Of a stretch of DNA of 64,000 bases, positions 17,888 to 27,234 are shown one piece after another. Position 1 is the stretch's first letter. Each line of letters begins with the position of its first letter. Source of the DNA: Micromonospora chaiyaphumensis (lineage in GTDB: Bacteria > Actinomycetota > Actinomycetes > Mycobacteriales > Micromonosporaceae). The notes under the pieces are model-generated. The model did not search any database, was not told the DNA's origin, and saw only the letters and a list, made by a program, of their open reading frames with translations. A program made the translations under genes and the position numbers. Where the stretch lies: positions 372,001-436,000 of the forward strand of contig NZ_FMCS01000005.1 of assembly GCF_900091435.1 (NCBI RefSeq), in the 5' to 3' direction.

Positions 17888-19810
17888 GTGGCACCACCTC
17901 AGGGACAGATGCGCCCCGGACGGCAGCTCGCCGTGCTCGGGTTCATCTTCGTCGTCCTCTATCTTTTGGTGTTCTTCTCGGGCGGCGCCAGCGGTGGCTG
18001 GAAGGACCGGCTGGAGCCCCGGCTCGGCCTGGACCTCATCGGCGGCACCCGCGTGACGCTCGAGGCCACCAACAGCGTGGACGGCAAGCCCCCGACTGCC
18101 GCCAACCTCGAAGAGGCGCGCCAGATCATCGAGAACCGCGTCAACGCCTACGGCGTGGCCGAGGCCGAGGTGGTCACCGAGGGCAACCGGAACATCGTCA
18201 TCTCCCTGCCCGGTGAAAACCGGGATCTGACCGACGTCGGCAGCGCCGCCGAGCTGCGCTTCCGCAAGGTGCTCAAGGCCACCGACGGCAGCGGCGCCGC
18301 CGCCACGCCGGCCCCGACCGCCAGCGCCACCCCGGCTCCCTCCGGCAGCGCCACCCAGGCCCCGTCCGGCAGCGCGACGCCGCAGCCGTCCGGCAGCGCC
18401 GCGCCCAAGGCCACCGCGTCGCCGAGCGCCGGCGGCCAGGGCGGTATGGCCCCGACGCCGAGCGCCAGCGCCGCCGCGCCGACCCCGTCGGCCACGCCGA
18501 GCGCCGCCGCGCCGAGCCCGAGCGCCAGCGCCGAGCCCGTGCCGCAGAGCATCGAGCAGCAGCGCAAGGCCGTCGAGCAGAAGGTGGGCGCGCCCGCCTG
18601 GGTCGCCGCCTCGGGCCTCCAGGCGCCGGCCGACCTCACCGCCGACCCGTCGCTGGCCGACAAGCTCAAGCCGTTCGGCACGCTCTCCCCGCAGGAGATC
18701 GCGGTGCTGCCGGTCGGGATGCAGTTCAACGTCCCGACCATCACCTGCGCCCAGCTCGACAAGCGGCCCGCCGCGTCGATCAAGGACGAGAACCAGCAGG
18801 CCGTGGCCTGTGAGTCCGGCGCCAAGTACCTGCTCGACAAGGCCAAGGTTCTCGGCACCGACGTCGACGACGCCAACGCCGTGCTCGACCAGACCAGCTC
18901 CTGGGTGGTCAGCCTGAACTTCACGGGCAAGGGCCAGGAGAAGTGGACCGCGCTGACCCGCGAGGCGTTCAACAACGAGGGTCAGGCCTGCGACCAGACC
19001 GCGCTCGGCCAGGACGGCAAGTGCCGGGTCGCCGTGGTGCTGGACAACGAGATCGTCTCGTCCCCGGAGATCCAGGGCGTGCTGACCGGTGACTCGCAGA
19101 TCACCGGCAGCTTCGACAACAAGAGCGCCAACGAGCTGGCCAGCCAGCTGCGCTACGGCGCCCTGCCGGTGACCTTCAACCAGGCGGAGTCGCAGAACGT
19201 CACCGCGACCCTGGGTGACAGCCAGCTGCGTGCCGGTCTGCTCGCGGCCGGCATCGGCATGCTGCTGGTCATCATCTACTCGTTCTTCTACTACCGGCTG
19301 CTCGGCTCGGTCATCTTCCTGAGCCTGGTGCTCTCGGCGCTGCTGGTCTTCGGCGCGCTGGTGGTGCTCGGCCGGTCGATCGGTTTCACCCTCACCCTCG
19401 CCGGCATCGCCGGCATGATCGTCTCGCTCGGTGTGGCGGCGGACTCGTTCGTCATCTACTTCGAGCGGCTCAAGGACGAGATCCGGGAGGGCCGCAGCCC
19501 CCGCAGCGCGGTGCCGCGGGCGTGGATCCGGGCCCGCCGGACGATCATCTCGGCGAACGCCATCACCCTGATGTCGGCCGTGGTGCTCTACATCGTCTCG
19601 GTCGGCACGGTGAAGGGCTTCGCCTTCGCGCTCGGCCTGGCGACCGTCCTCGACCTGGTCGTGGTGTTCCTCTTCCGCCACCCGATCATGACCATGTTCG
19701 CCCGGACCCGGGCGTTCCTGTCCCCGCGGGTCAGCGGTCTCGGCCGGGCCCTGCCGGCCCGGTCGGCCGAGCCGGGCGCCGCCCGCAACCCGCGCGTCAA
19801 GGAGGCCTGA
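17888..19810 (+). CDS. secD: Protein translocase subunit SecD with Pro/Ala/Ser-rich insert
   Basis: This 640-residue protein has an N-terminal span (LAVLGFIFVVLYLLVFF), the SecD motif GLDLIGGTRVTLEA, a large extracytoplasmic domain and five C-terminal spans beginning RAGLLAAGIGMLLVIIYSFFYYR. The D-rich GVAADSFVIYFERLKDEIREG motif lies between spans. Residues about 137-221 are a low-complexity Pro/Ala/Ser/Gly linker absent from Escherichia coli SecD. With SecF it uses the proton gradient to pull preproteins outward after SecA/SecYEG. The GTG at 17888 was chosen because of GGGAGACAGGA upstream. It is followed one base later by secF. Confidence 0.93.
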   Translation: MAPPQGQMRPGRQLAVLGFIFVVLYLLVFFSGGASGGWKDRLEPRLGLDLIGGTRVTLEATNSVDGKPPTAANLEEARQIIENRVNAYGVAEAEVVTEGNRNIVISLPGENRDLTDVGSAAELRFRKVLKATDGSGAAATPAPTASATPAPSGSATQAPSGSATPQPSGSAAPKATASPSAGGQGGMAPTPSASAAAPTPSATPSAAAPSPSASAEPVPQSIEQQRKAVEQKVGAPAWVAASGLQAPADLTADPSLADKLKPFGTLSPQEIAVLPVGMQFNVPTITCAQLDKRPAASIKDENQQAVACESGAKYLLDKAKVLGTDVDDANAVLDQTSSWVVSLNFTGKGQEKWTALTREAFNNEGQACDQTALGQDGKCRVAVVLDNEIVSSPEIQGVLTGDSQITGSFDNKSANELASQLRYGALPVTFNQAESQNVTATLGDSQLRAGLLAAGIGMLLVIIYSFFYYRLLGSVIFLSLVLSALLVFGALVVLGRSIGFTLTLAGIAGMIVSLGVAADSFVIYFERLKDEIREGRSPRSAVPRAWIRARRTIISANAITLMSAVVLYIVSVGTVKGFAFALGLATVLDLVVVFLFRHPIMTMFARTRAFLSPRVSGLGRALPARSAEPGAARNPRVKEA

Positions 19811-19811
19811 G

Positions 19812-21005
19812 ATGGCTAAGAGTGGTCTGGCGTCCCGGCTCTACCGGGGCGAGGCCGATCTCAACATCGTCGGCCGGCGCAAGTTGTGGTTCGCCGTCGC
19901 CGGTGTGCTGGTCCTGATCGCGGTGCTCAGCTTCGCCGTCCGGGGCTTCCACCTCGGCATCGAGTTCGCCGGCGGCACCTCGCTGCAGGTGCCGGCCAGC
20001 GTCGGTTCCCTGGATGAGACCGAGCGGCAGGTCAACGACGTGCTGCGGGCCAAGGCCGGCGGGGCGGAGGTGGCCACCGCGCAGAAGGTCGGCGGCACCG
20101 GTGCCGACCTGTACGAGATGCGCACCTCGGAGCTGACGCCCACCCAGTCGAACGAGGTCAAGACCGAGATCGCCCAGAAGTTCGGGCTCAAGTTCGAGCA
20201 GGTCGGTGCCAGCCAGGTCAGCGCGTCGTTCGGCGGCCAGGTCACCGAGCGCGCACTGCTCGGCCTGCTCATCTTCCTCGCGGTGGTCGCGGTCTACCTG
20301 ATCCTCCGCTTCGAGTGGCGGATGGCGGCCGCCGCGATCGCATCGCTCTTCACCAACCTGGCGCTCACGGCCGGCATCTACTCGCTGGTCGGGTTCGAGG
20401 TCACCCCGTCGACGATCATCGGCTTCCTCACGATCCTGGGCTTCGCGCTCTACGACGTGGTGGTGGTCTTCGACAAGGTCCAGGAGAACACCCGGGGCAT
20501 CACCGCCAACAACAACCAGACCTACGGCGAGGCCGCCAACCTGGCGCTCAACCAGAGCCTCATGCGGTCGCTGAACACCTCGGTGGTCGCGCTGCTCCCG
20601 GTCGGCGGCCTGCTCTTCATCGGTGCCGGCCTGCTGGGCGCGGGCACCCTGAAGGACCTGGGTCTGGTGCTCTTCGTCGGTATGGCGGTGGCCTTCCTGA
20701 CCTCGATCCTGCTGGCCACCCCGCTGCTGGTGCTGCTGAAGAACCAGGACCCGCGGATCAGTGCCCACAACAAGCGGGTGCTGGCCCGCCGGGGCGCCAT
20801 CGCCCGCGGCGAGGTCACCCCGAAGGGTGCGCCGCGGGCCGCGGCGGCCACCGCCGACGAGGCCATCGACCCCGAGGCGGCCGCCCTGGCCGGCGCCGCC
20901 CCGAAGGTCGGCGCCCGGCCGGCGGGCAAGCGCCCCACCGGCGCCCGGGGCGGGCGTCCCGCCGGCGGCGGGGGCAACCGGCCCGGTGGCGCGAAGCGCC
21001 GCTGA
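19812..21005 (+). CDS. secF: Protein translocase subunit SecF
   Basis: This 397-residue partner of SecD has the first span LWFAVAGVLVLIAVLSFAV, then FHLGIEFAGGTSLQVP, and five later spans with GFALYDVVVVFDKVQENTR, the conserved proton-path segment. The C-terminal 70 residues form a basic, Gly/Ala/Pro-rich cytoplasmic tail (GKRPTGARGGRPAGGGG) likely to be flexible. The ATG follows AAGGAGG, which lies inside the end of secD. Confidence 0.94.
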   Translation: MAKSGLASRLYRGEADLNIVGRRKLWFAVAGVLVLIAVLSFAVRGFHLGIEFAGGTSLQVPASVGSLDETERQVNDVLRAKAGGAEVATAQKVGGTGADLYEMRTSELTPTQSNEVKTEIAQKFGLKFEQVGASQVSASFGGQVTERALLGLLIFLAVVAVYLILRFEWRMAAAAIASLFTNLALTAGIYSLVGFEVTPSTIIGFLTILGFALYDVVVVFDKVQENTRGITANNNQTYGEAANLALNQSLMRSLNTSVVALLPVGGLLFIGAGLLGAGTLKDLGLVLFVGMAVAFLTSILLATPLLVLLKNQDPRISAHNKRVLARRGAIARGEVTPKGAPRAAAATADEAIDPEAAALAGAAPKVGARPAGKRPTGARGGRPAGGGGNRPGGAKRR

Positions 21006-21030
21006 CCGCCCACCCGGTAGAGATCGACCC

Positions 21031-21075
21031 GGCGGCGTCCGCCATGCTGTGAAAAGCGGCATGACGGACGCCGCC
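21031..21075 (+). terminator. Stem-loop between secF and apt
   Basis: GGCGGCGTCCG (21031-21041) pairs with CGGACGCCGCC (21065-21075). CATGC/GCATG extends the stem across one mismatch, leaving an 11-base loop with AAAA. It begins 25 bp after secF and covers an in-frame ATG at 21061, which argues that apt starts further downstream. Confidence 0.6.
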
Positions 21076-21090
21076 GTCGTTCGAGAGGAC

Positions 21091-21669
21091 ATGGGGACGC
21101 ACGTGACGGAGACCCACACCGCCGGGGTACGGGGAGACAGCGGCCCGGAGGTCGCCCGACTGGTCGCCAGCCGGGTGCTGGACGTGCCGGACTTCCCGAA
21201 GCCCGGGGTCATGTTCAAGGACCTCATGCCGCTGTTCGCCGACGGCACCGCCTTCCGCGAGGTGATCGACGGGATCATCGCGTACCACGGGCGGGACTCG
21301 TTCGACGCGGTGGTGGGCATCGAGGCGCGCGGGTTCGTGCTGGCCGCGGCCGTCGCGTACGCGACCGGGGTCGGCGTGGTGCCGGTGCGCAAGGCCGGCA
21401 AGCTGCCCCGGGCCACCCACTCGGCCTCCTACGCCCTGGAGTACGGCGAGGCGACCCTGGAGGTGCACCAGGACGCCTTCACGGCCGGCCACCGGGTCCT
21501 GGTCCTCGACGACGTGCTCGCCACCGGCGGCACCGCCGAGGCCACCCTGGACCTGGTGGAGCGGGCCGGCGGCACGGTGGCCGGCTTCACCGTGCTGATG
21601 GAGCTGGGCTTCCTCAAGGGCCGGGAGCGGCTCGCCCCGCGTCCGGTCCATGCCCTGCTGACCGTTTGA
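21091..21669 (+). CDS. apt: Adenine phosphoribosyltransferase
   Basis: This 192-residue purine-salvage enzyme converts adenine and PRPP to AMP. The PRPP-binding loop is RVLVLDDVLATGGTAEA. DFPKPGVMFKDLMPLF near the N-terminus and VVGIEARGFVLAAAVAY are typical of type I PRTases of the Apt family. The ATG at 21091 follows GAGAGGA. A GTG at 21103 would give the more usual 188 residues, and an ATG at 21061 is buried in the upstream hairpin. Its place between secF and relA is conserved in actinobacteria. Confidence 0.93.
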   Translation: MGTHVTETHTAGVRGDSGPEVARLVASRVLDVPDFPKPGVMFKDLMPLFADGTAFREVIDGIIAYHGRDSFDAVVGIEARGFVLAAAVAYATGVGVVPVRKAGKLPRATHSASYALEYGEATLEVHQDAFTAGHRVLVLDDVLATGGTAEATLDLVERAGGTVAGFTVLMELGFLKGRERLAPRPVHALLTV

Positions 21670-21905
21670 GCCGACCGGCCCGTCGGGCGGACCCGGTGCG
21701 GTCCGTCCGGCGGAGCGGCGGCGTACCCTGCGTACGGGTAGCATTGCCCTTTGCTTGACCGGCCGGGTGACCGTCCGGTCAGCGCGCGGGGCTGCCGGGG
21801 CCGCGAGGTTCCGATGCCCGGTGCGGAACAACTCCGGCCCCTCGGCCGGTTGGACAGGACGTCGGCCGCACGGCCGGCGCACCCCGGCGAGCGGTGAGGA
21901 GGCCG

Positions 21906-24362
21906 GTGTCCCACGATGTCGTCCCTCCGGTGGAGGGCACGGTGCACCCGACAGGCGACGCGGACGGCTCGGTGACCGAGCGGAGCGGCAACTCGCCGGC
22001 ACCGCTGACCGCGCCCGACGGGAAGGCGGACGGCGGGGCGGTCGTGGTGCCGTTCCCGACCGACGGCGCGGCGGACCCCACGCCGGCCGGCGGCTTCGCC
22101 CTCTCCAACGCGCCGACCGGCCGCAGGGTGCGCGCCCGGCTGGCCCGGTTCAACGCGCCCTGGCAGACCTCGCAGGTCAGCGAGGTGCTGGAGCCGCTGA
22201 TCGCCACCCACCGCGAGAACCACCCGAAGGCCGATGCCCGGCTGCTCCAGCGCGCCTTCGACACGGCCGCGCGCTGGCACTCGGGTCAGTACCGCAAGTC
22301 CGGTGACCCCTACATCACCCACCCGCTCGCCGTGGCGACCATCCTGGCGAACCTGGGCATGGACACCACCACGCTGGTCGCGGCGCTGCTGCACGACACG
22401 ATCGAGGACACCGAGTACACCCTCGACCAGATGCGCGCCGACTTCGGCGGCGAGGTCGCCCTGCTGGTCGACGGCGTCACCAAGCTCGACAAGGTCAAGC
22501 TGGGCGACGCGGCCAAGGCGGAGACGATCCGCAAGATGGTCGTGGCCATGGCGAAGGACCCGCGGGTCCTGGTGATCAAGCTGGCCGACCGGCTGCACAA
22601 CATGCGCACCCTGACCTTCCTGCCCCGCCCCAAGCAGGAGCAGAAGGCCAAGGAGACGCTGGAGATCCTCGCCCCGCTGGCCCACCGCCTCGGTATGAAC
22701 ACGATCAAGTGGGAGCTGGAGGACCTGGCCTTCGGCACCCTGTTCCCGAAGCGGTTCGAGGAGATCAACCGGCTGATCGGCGAGCACCAGCCGCAGCGCG
22801 AGGCGCTGCTGCGCCAGGTGACCCAGAAGGTGTCCACCGACCTGAAGGCCGCCAAGATCAAGGCGGAGACCACCGGCCGGCCGAAGCACCTCTACTCGAT
22901 CTACCAGAAGATGATCGTGCGGGGGCGCGACTTCAACGACATCTACGACCTGGTCGGGGTGCGGATCCTGGTCGACACGGTGCGCGACTGCTATGCGGCG
23001 CTGGGCGTCATCCACGCCAACTGGCAGCCGGTGCCGGGCCGGTTCAAGGACTACATCGCCATGCCCAAGTTCAACATGTACCAGTCGTTGCACACGACGG
23101 TCATCGGGCCCACCGGCAAGCCGGTGGAGATGCAGATCCGCACCTACGCGATGCACCGCACCGCCGAGTTCGGCATCGCCGCGCACTGGAAGTACAAGGA
23201 GCACAAGGGCACCCCGGTGGTCGGCCCGCCGGCGCACATCGACGAGATGACCTGGCTGCGCCAGCTGCTGGACTGGCAGCGGGAGGCGGCCGACCCGAGC
23301 GAGTTCCTCGACGCGCTGCGGTTCGACCTGTCCAGCCAGGAGGTCTACGTCTTCACCCCGAAGGGTGACGTCATCCCGCTGCCGACCGGGTCGACGCCGG
23401 TGGACTTCGCGTACGCGGTGCACACCGAGGTCGGGCACAAGTGCATCGGGGCGCGGGTCAACGGCAAGCTGGTGCCGCTGGAGTCGACGCTGTCCAACGG
23501 CGACGTGATCGAGATCTTCACGTCGAAGTCCGACACGGCCGGCCCGACGCAGGACTGGCTCGGCTTCGTCAAGAGCCCGCGCGCCCGCACCAAGATCCGC
23601 CAGTACTTCAACAAGGAGCGGCGCGAGGAGGCGATCGAGGCCGGCAAGGACTCGATCGTCAAGGCGATGCGCAAGCAGGGCATGCCGCTGCAGCGGATGC
23701 TCACCTCCGACGCGCTCATGGCGATCGCCCGGGACCTGCACCTGGCCGACGTGGCGTCGCTCTACGCGGCGGTCGGCGACAGCCAGGTCTCCGCCCAGTC
23801 GGTGGTGCAGAAGCTGATGGCCGCGTACGGCGGCGAGGAGGGCGCGGCGGAGGATATCGCCGAGACCGCCGTCGCCACCCGGCCGCCGCGCAGCCGGCAG
23901 AGCAGCGCCGACCCGGGCGTGGTGGTCCGGGGGGTCAGCGACGTGTGGATCAAGCTGGCCCGCTGCTGCACCCCGGTGCCGCCGGACGCGGTGTTCGGCT
24001 TCGTCACCCGCTCCGGCGGGGTGAGCGTGCACCGGGACGACTGCGCCAACGCCGAGGACCTGCGGGCGCAGAGCGAGCGGGTGGTCGAGGTGAGCTGGAA
24101 GCTCACCTCGGCCTCGACCTTCCTGGTGGCGATCCAGGTGGAGGCCCTCGACCGGCACAAGCTCCTCGCGGACGTGACCCGGGTGCTCTCCGACGAGCGG
24201 GTCAACATCCTCTCCGCGACGGTCACCACCACCCGGGACCGGGTGGCGGTGAGCCGGTTCAGCTTCGAGATGGCCGACCCGAAGCACCTCGGGCACCTGC
24301 TGGCCGCGGTCCGCAAGGTCGACGGCGTCTTCGACGCCTACCGGGTCACCTCGGGCGCCTGA
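21906..24362 (+). CDS. relA: Bifunctional (p)ppGpp synthetase/hydrolase, RelA/SpoT family
   Basis: This 818-residue protein controls the stringent response. After a roughly 70-residue disordered N-terminus come an HD hydrolase domain ([26 protein letters not shown]), the synthetase domain ([48 protein letters not shown]), a TGS domain ([20 protein letters not shown]), a zinc-finger-like region ([12 protein letters not shown]) and a C-terminal ACT domain. An intact HD motif implies both synthesis and hydrolysis of the alarmone. The GTG at 21906 follows GAGGAGG. Confidence 0.96.
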   Translation: MSHDVVPPVEGTVHPTGDADGSVTERSGNSPAPLTAPDGKADGGAVVVPFPTDGAADPTPAGGFALSNAPTGRRVRARLARFNAPWQTSQVSEVLEPLIATHRENHPKADARLLQRAFDTAARWHSGQYRKSGDPYITHPLAVATILANLGMDTTTLVAALLHDTIEDTEYTLDQMRADFGGEVALLVDGVTKLDKVKLGDAAKAETIRKMVVAMAKDPRVLVIKLADRLHNMRTLTFLPRPKQEQKAKETLEILAPLAHRLGMNTIKWELEDLAFGTLFPKRFEEINRLIGEHQPQREALLRQVTQKVSTDLKAAKIKAETTGRPKHLYSIYQKMIVRGRDFNDIYDLVGVRILVDTVRDCYAALGVIHANWQPVPGRFKDYIAMPKFNMYQSLHTTVIGPTGKPVEMQIRTYAMHRTAEFGIAAHWKYKEHKGTPVVGPPAHIDEMTWLRQLLDWQREAADPSEFLDALRFDLSSQEVYVFTPKGDVIPLPTGSTPVDFAYAVHTEVGHKCIGARVNGKLVPLESTLSNGDVIEIFTSKSDTAGPTQDWLGFVKSPRARTKIRQYFNKERREEAIEAGKDSIVKAMRKQGMPLQRMLTSDALMAIARDLHLADVASLYAAVGDSQVSAQSVVQKLMAAYGGEEGAAEDIAETAVATRPPRSRQSSADPGVVVRGVSDVWIKLARCCTPVPPDAVFGFVTRSGGVSVHRDDCANAEDLRAQSERVVEVSWKLTSASTFLVAIQVEALDRHKLLADVTRVLSDERVNILSATVTTTRDRVAVSRFSFEMADPKHLGHLLAAVRKVDGVFDAYRVTSGA

Positions 24363-24380
24363 CCCAGGGCACACACGAAG

Positions 24381-24414
24381 GAAGCGCCCGCCGGCGGATG
24401 CCGGCGGGCGCTTC
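24381..24414. terminator. Bidirectional terminator between relA and cyclophilin gene
   Basis: GAAGCGCCCGCCGGC (24381-24395) and GCCGGCGGGCGCTTC (24400-24414) form a perfect 15-bp stem with a GGAT loop. It lies between two convergent genes, so it can serve both. Confidence 0.85.
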
Positions 24415-24431
24415 GTCGTCGTGCGGGCGGG

Positions 24432-25271
24432 TCAGGCGCCCTGGATGTCGCTCATGCTCAGCTTGTTGATGACGATCTCCTTCTTCGGGTGACCGCCACC
24501 GGCCTGCTGGGCGAAGGCGCCGTCGTCACCGGCCGCCGCCACCTGCTTCACGAGGTCCATACCGCCGGTGATGGTGCCCAGGACCGTGTAGTTCGGGTCG
24601 AGCTGGGAGTCGCCGTAGACGATGAAGAACTGGCTTCCCGTGCTGCCCGGCTGGCCGGAGTTGGCCATCGCGATGACGCCCTCCGGGTACGGGGGCCGCT
24701 TGTCGGTGGGCAGGTTCTCCTCGCCCACGTTGTAGCTCGGGCCGCCGGTGCCGTCGGTCTCCCGCCAGCCGTTGCCGGTCGCGCTCGGGTCGCCGCACTG
24801 GAGCACCTTGATGCCCTCGGTGACGAGCCGGTGGCACTTGGTGTTGTCGAAGAAACCCTTGCTGGCCAGGTGGGTGAAGCTGCCCGCGGTGCACGGCACC
24901 AGGCTGCGGTCGAGCTTCGCGGTGATCGGGCCCAGGTTGGTGTCGATCGTCATCGTCTGGGTGCCCTTGTTGGCCTGCTGGGTCGTGGGCAGCCCGACGT
25001 CCTTGATCTGCTTCGGGCGCCCCTCCTTGGGGACCTCGTTGTACGCGCACTGGGAGAACCCCTCGGCGCCCGCGGTGTTCTGCTTGTTGTCGTCACCGCC
25101 GAGCGAGGTGGCGAGCCAGACGGTGCCCGCCACGACGAGCACCAGCACGGCCGCGGCGCCGACGATGGCCTGGGTCTGCCGGCGCTTGCGGGCCTTGGTG
25201 GCGCGCTCGGCCATCTCCCGCTCGAGGCGGGCCCGCGCCGCCGCGCGCTGCCGCTCTCTCGTGGACGTCAC
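24432..25271 (-). CDS. Membrane-anchored cyclophilin-type peptidyl-prolyl isomerase
   Basis: This 279-residue protein has a highly basic N-terminus (RERQRAAARARLEREMAE), a signal-anchor span (IVGAAAVLVLVVAGTVWLA) and an extracytoplasmic cyclophilin domain (FTHLASKGFFDNTKCHRLV, GSQFFIVYGDSQLDPNYTVLG). It probably assists folding of exported proteins. Extra cysteines (FSQCAYNE, LVPCTAG, KCHR, LQCGD) could form disulfides outside the cell. GTG at 25271 was chosen over GTG at 25277 because the GAGGAG ribosome site abuts the latter. It lies downstream of a paralogue in the same direction. Confidence 0.9.
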   Translation of the reverse strand: MTSTRERQRAAARARLEREMAERATKARKRRQTQAIVGAAAVLVLVVAGTVWLATSLGGDDNKQNTAGAEGFSQCAYNEVPKEGRPKQIKDVGLPTTQQANKGTQTMTIDTNLGPITAKLDRSLVPCTAGSFTHLASKGFFDNTKCHRLVTEGIKVLQCGDPSATGNGWRETDGTGGPSYNVGEENLPTDKRPPYPEGVIAMANSGQPGSTGSQFFIVYGDSQLDPNYTVLGTITGGMDLVKQVAAAGDDGAFAQQAGGGHPKKEIVINKLSMSDIQGA

Positions 25272-25333
25272 GGTCACTCCTCACATGCTTCTCGGGTACG
25301 GCGGTGCTCGCCGCTGCTCAGGGTGGGGCGGGG

Positions 25334-26203
25334 TCAGCCGGCGCTGGGGCTCGCCGCAGGCGCGCTCGTGGCGGCCGGTGCGGCGTTCGGCTCGCCGACG
25401 GTGAGGCTCTGGATCACCACGTCCGTCTTCGGCTTGACCTTGGCGCCACTCCCATTGTCCACGGTCGGCAGGGCACCGATCTTCTCCAGCGTGTCGAGGC
25501 CTCCGGTGACCTTGCCGACGACCGTGTAGGCCGGGGTGGCCGGAGCGAAGTCCTTGAAGAAGATCAGGAACTGGCTGCCGTTGCTGCCGGGCGGGTTGCC
25601 GATCATGGCGACGGTGCCCTTCGGGTACGCCGGGGGCTGGGCCGGCGCCGGCGAGGCGGACGGGCTGGCCTCCGGCGTGGTGGGGACGTTCTCGTTGTAG
25701 AACGAGTAGGTCGGGCCGCCCAGGCCGCTTCCGCTCGGGTCACCGCAGCGCAGCGCCCCCTCGGTGGTGATCTCGTGGCACTTGGTGTTGTCGAAGAACG
25801 ACTTGCCGACCAGGAACGAGATGCTCGCCGCGCCGCACGGGGCGGCGGCCAGATCCAGGTCGGCGGTGATCGGGCCGCCCTGGTTGGTGGTGACCGTCAT
25901 GGTGCGGGTGCCGGAGGTGGGCAGGCCCGTGGTGGCCGGGGTGCCCACGTCCTTGAGGTTGGTGTTGGCCGTGGCGTCCTGCGGCGTCCAGAGGCAGGTC
26001 TCCTCGGCAGCCGGCTTCTTCGGATCGGAGTCGAAGGCGCCGAGCGCCCAGGCCGAACCGACCACGATGAGCGCGAGCACCACGGCGGCGCCGACGCCGG
26101 CCTGGATCTGCCGGCGGCGCTTCGCGGCCGCGGCCCGCCGGGCGAGCTGCCGGTCGAGCTTGGCCCGCGCCAGTTTGCGCTGCCGGTCCCTGCTGGAAGC
26201 CAC
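25334..26203 (-). CDS. Second membrane-anchored cyclophilin-type peptidyl-prolyl isomerase
   Basis: This 289-residue paralogue of the neighbouring gene has the same layout: a basic head, a span (GVGAAVVLALIVVGSAWAL) and a cyclophilin domain (ISFLVGKSFFDNTKCHEIT, GSNGSQFLIFFKDFAP). It differs in having a Pro/Ala/Ser insert (ASPSASPAPAQPP) and a Pro/Ala-rich tail. Cysteine positions match the paralogue. The GTG at 26203 follows GGAAGGGGAG. A 62-bp gap separates the two, so they form an operon from a tandem duplication. The substrate preference of each copy is unknown. Confidence 0.9.
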   Translation of the reverse strand: MASSRDRQRKLARAKLDRQLARRAAAAKRRRQIQAGVGAAVVLALIVVGSAWALGAFDSDPKKPAAEETCLWTPQDATANTNLKDVGTPATTGLPTSGTRTMTVTTNQGGPITADLDLAAAPCGAASISFLVGKSFFDNTKCHEITTEGALRCGDPSGSGLGGPTYSFYNENVPTTPEASPSASPAPAQPPAYPKGTVAMIGNPPGSNGSQFLIFFKDFAPATPAYTVVGKVTGGLDTLEKIGALPTVDNGSGAKVKPKTDVVIQSLTVGEPNAAPAATSAPAASPSAG

Positions 26204-26463
26204 CCGTGCTCCCCTTCCTCTACCCTGGTCCTCGCCGGCGCCGGGCGCTGCCCGCCCGCGGTCGCGGGGGTGCGCCACGCCACACGCCCGCCAGAGTGTA
26301 CGGGTACCGGCTGGGAAAGTGGTGTACGAGGTCCGGCCTCGGTTTATCGGGCGTTGTCACTGTGCCTGCCGGGGCGACTGGGGCCGGTGGTCGGCGAAAC
26401 CCGGTCGCCCGTGCGGCTAGGCTGCACACAGGGACGACGAAACCGGACGGAAGGGGAGCGGAC

Positions 26464-27183
26464 GTGCTCGTGGCCGGCTTTCCCGCGGACGCCTTCGGCA
26501 CCAACTGCTACGTGGTGGCCACCGCGCCGGGGGAGCAGTGCGTGGTGGTCGACCCCGGCATCGGGGTGCTCGACCGGCTCGACGCCGTGCTCGCCGAGCA
26601 CCGCCTGCACCCGGCCGCCGTGCTGCTCACCCACGGCCACCTCGACCACACCTTCTCGGTGGCCCCGGTCTGCGGCGCGCGGGGCATCCCGGCATACGTC
26701 CACCCGGAGGACCGGGAGCTGCTGGCCGACCCGGCCAAGGCGCTCTCGATGGACCTCACCCAGCTCTTCGGCGGGCGGCTGCCCTACGCCGAGCCGGACG
26801 ACGTGGCGGAGCTGACCGACGGCGCGACCCTGTCGCTGGCCGGGTTGGAGATCACCGTCGACCACGCTCCCGGCCATACCGGCGGGTCGGTGCTGTTCCG
26901 GCTGCCCGGCGCCGGCTCGCCCTGGGAGGCCGAGCAGATCTGCCTCTCCGGTGACGTGCTCTTCGCCGGCTCGATCGGCCGCACCGACCTGCCGGGCGGC
27001 AGCATGCCCCGCATGCTGGCCAGCCTCCGGGAGAAGGTCCTCCCGCTGGCCGACGACACCGTCGTCCTGCCCGGCCACGGCCCGCAGACCACCATCGGCC
27101 GCGAGCGCGCGACCAACCCGTACCTCGTCGAGGTGTCGGGCACCGGCGGCGCGCGCCCGGCCGCGCCCGCCCGCGGCCTGTAG
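26464..27183 (+). CDS. Metallo-beta-lactamase-fold hydrolase (glyoxalase II-like)
   Basis: This 239-residue protein has the metal motif THGHLDH, then APGHTGGSV, CLSGDVLFAGSIGRTD (metal-bridging Asp) and LPGHGPQTTIGRER, in the order of the hydroxyacylglutathione-hydrolase-like family. Actinomycetes lack glutathione, so a mycothiol ester or other thioester substrate is likely. The GTG at 26464 follows GGAAGGGGAG, and TAGGCT at 26418-26423 could be its -10. It sits between the cyclophilins and hisS, an order conserved in actinobacteria. The 260-bp divergent spacer upstream shows no strong palindrome. Confidence 0.88.
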   Translation: MLVAGFPADAFGTNCYVVATAPGEQCVVVDPGIGVLDRLDAVLAEHRLHPAAVLLTHGHLDHTFSVAPVCGARGIPAYVHPEDRELLADPAKALSMDLTQLFGGRLPYAEPDDVAELTDGATLSLAGLEITVDHAPGHTGGSVLFRLPGAGSPWEAEQICLSGDVLFAGSIGRTDLPGGSMPRMLASLREKVLPLADDTVVLPGHGPQTTIGRERATNPYLVEVSGTGGARPAAPARGL

Positions 27184-27234
27184 CCGCACCCACGACCTCC
27201 CCGCGCGGTCCGCGCGGGACGCAAGGAGTACGCC

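Noticed and set aside
21429..24374. A 981-residue minus-strand frame
   Set aside because: It is fully antisense to relA, which has complete HD, synthetase, TGS and ACT motifs.
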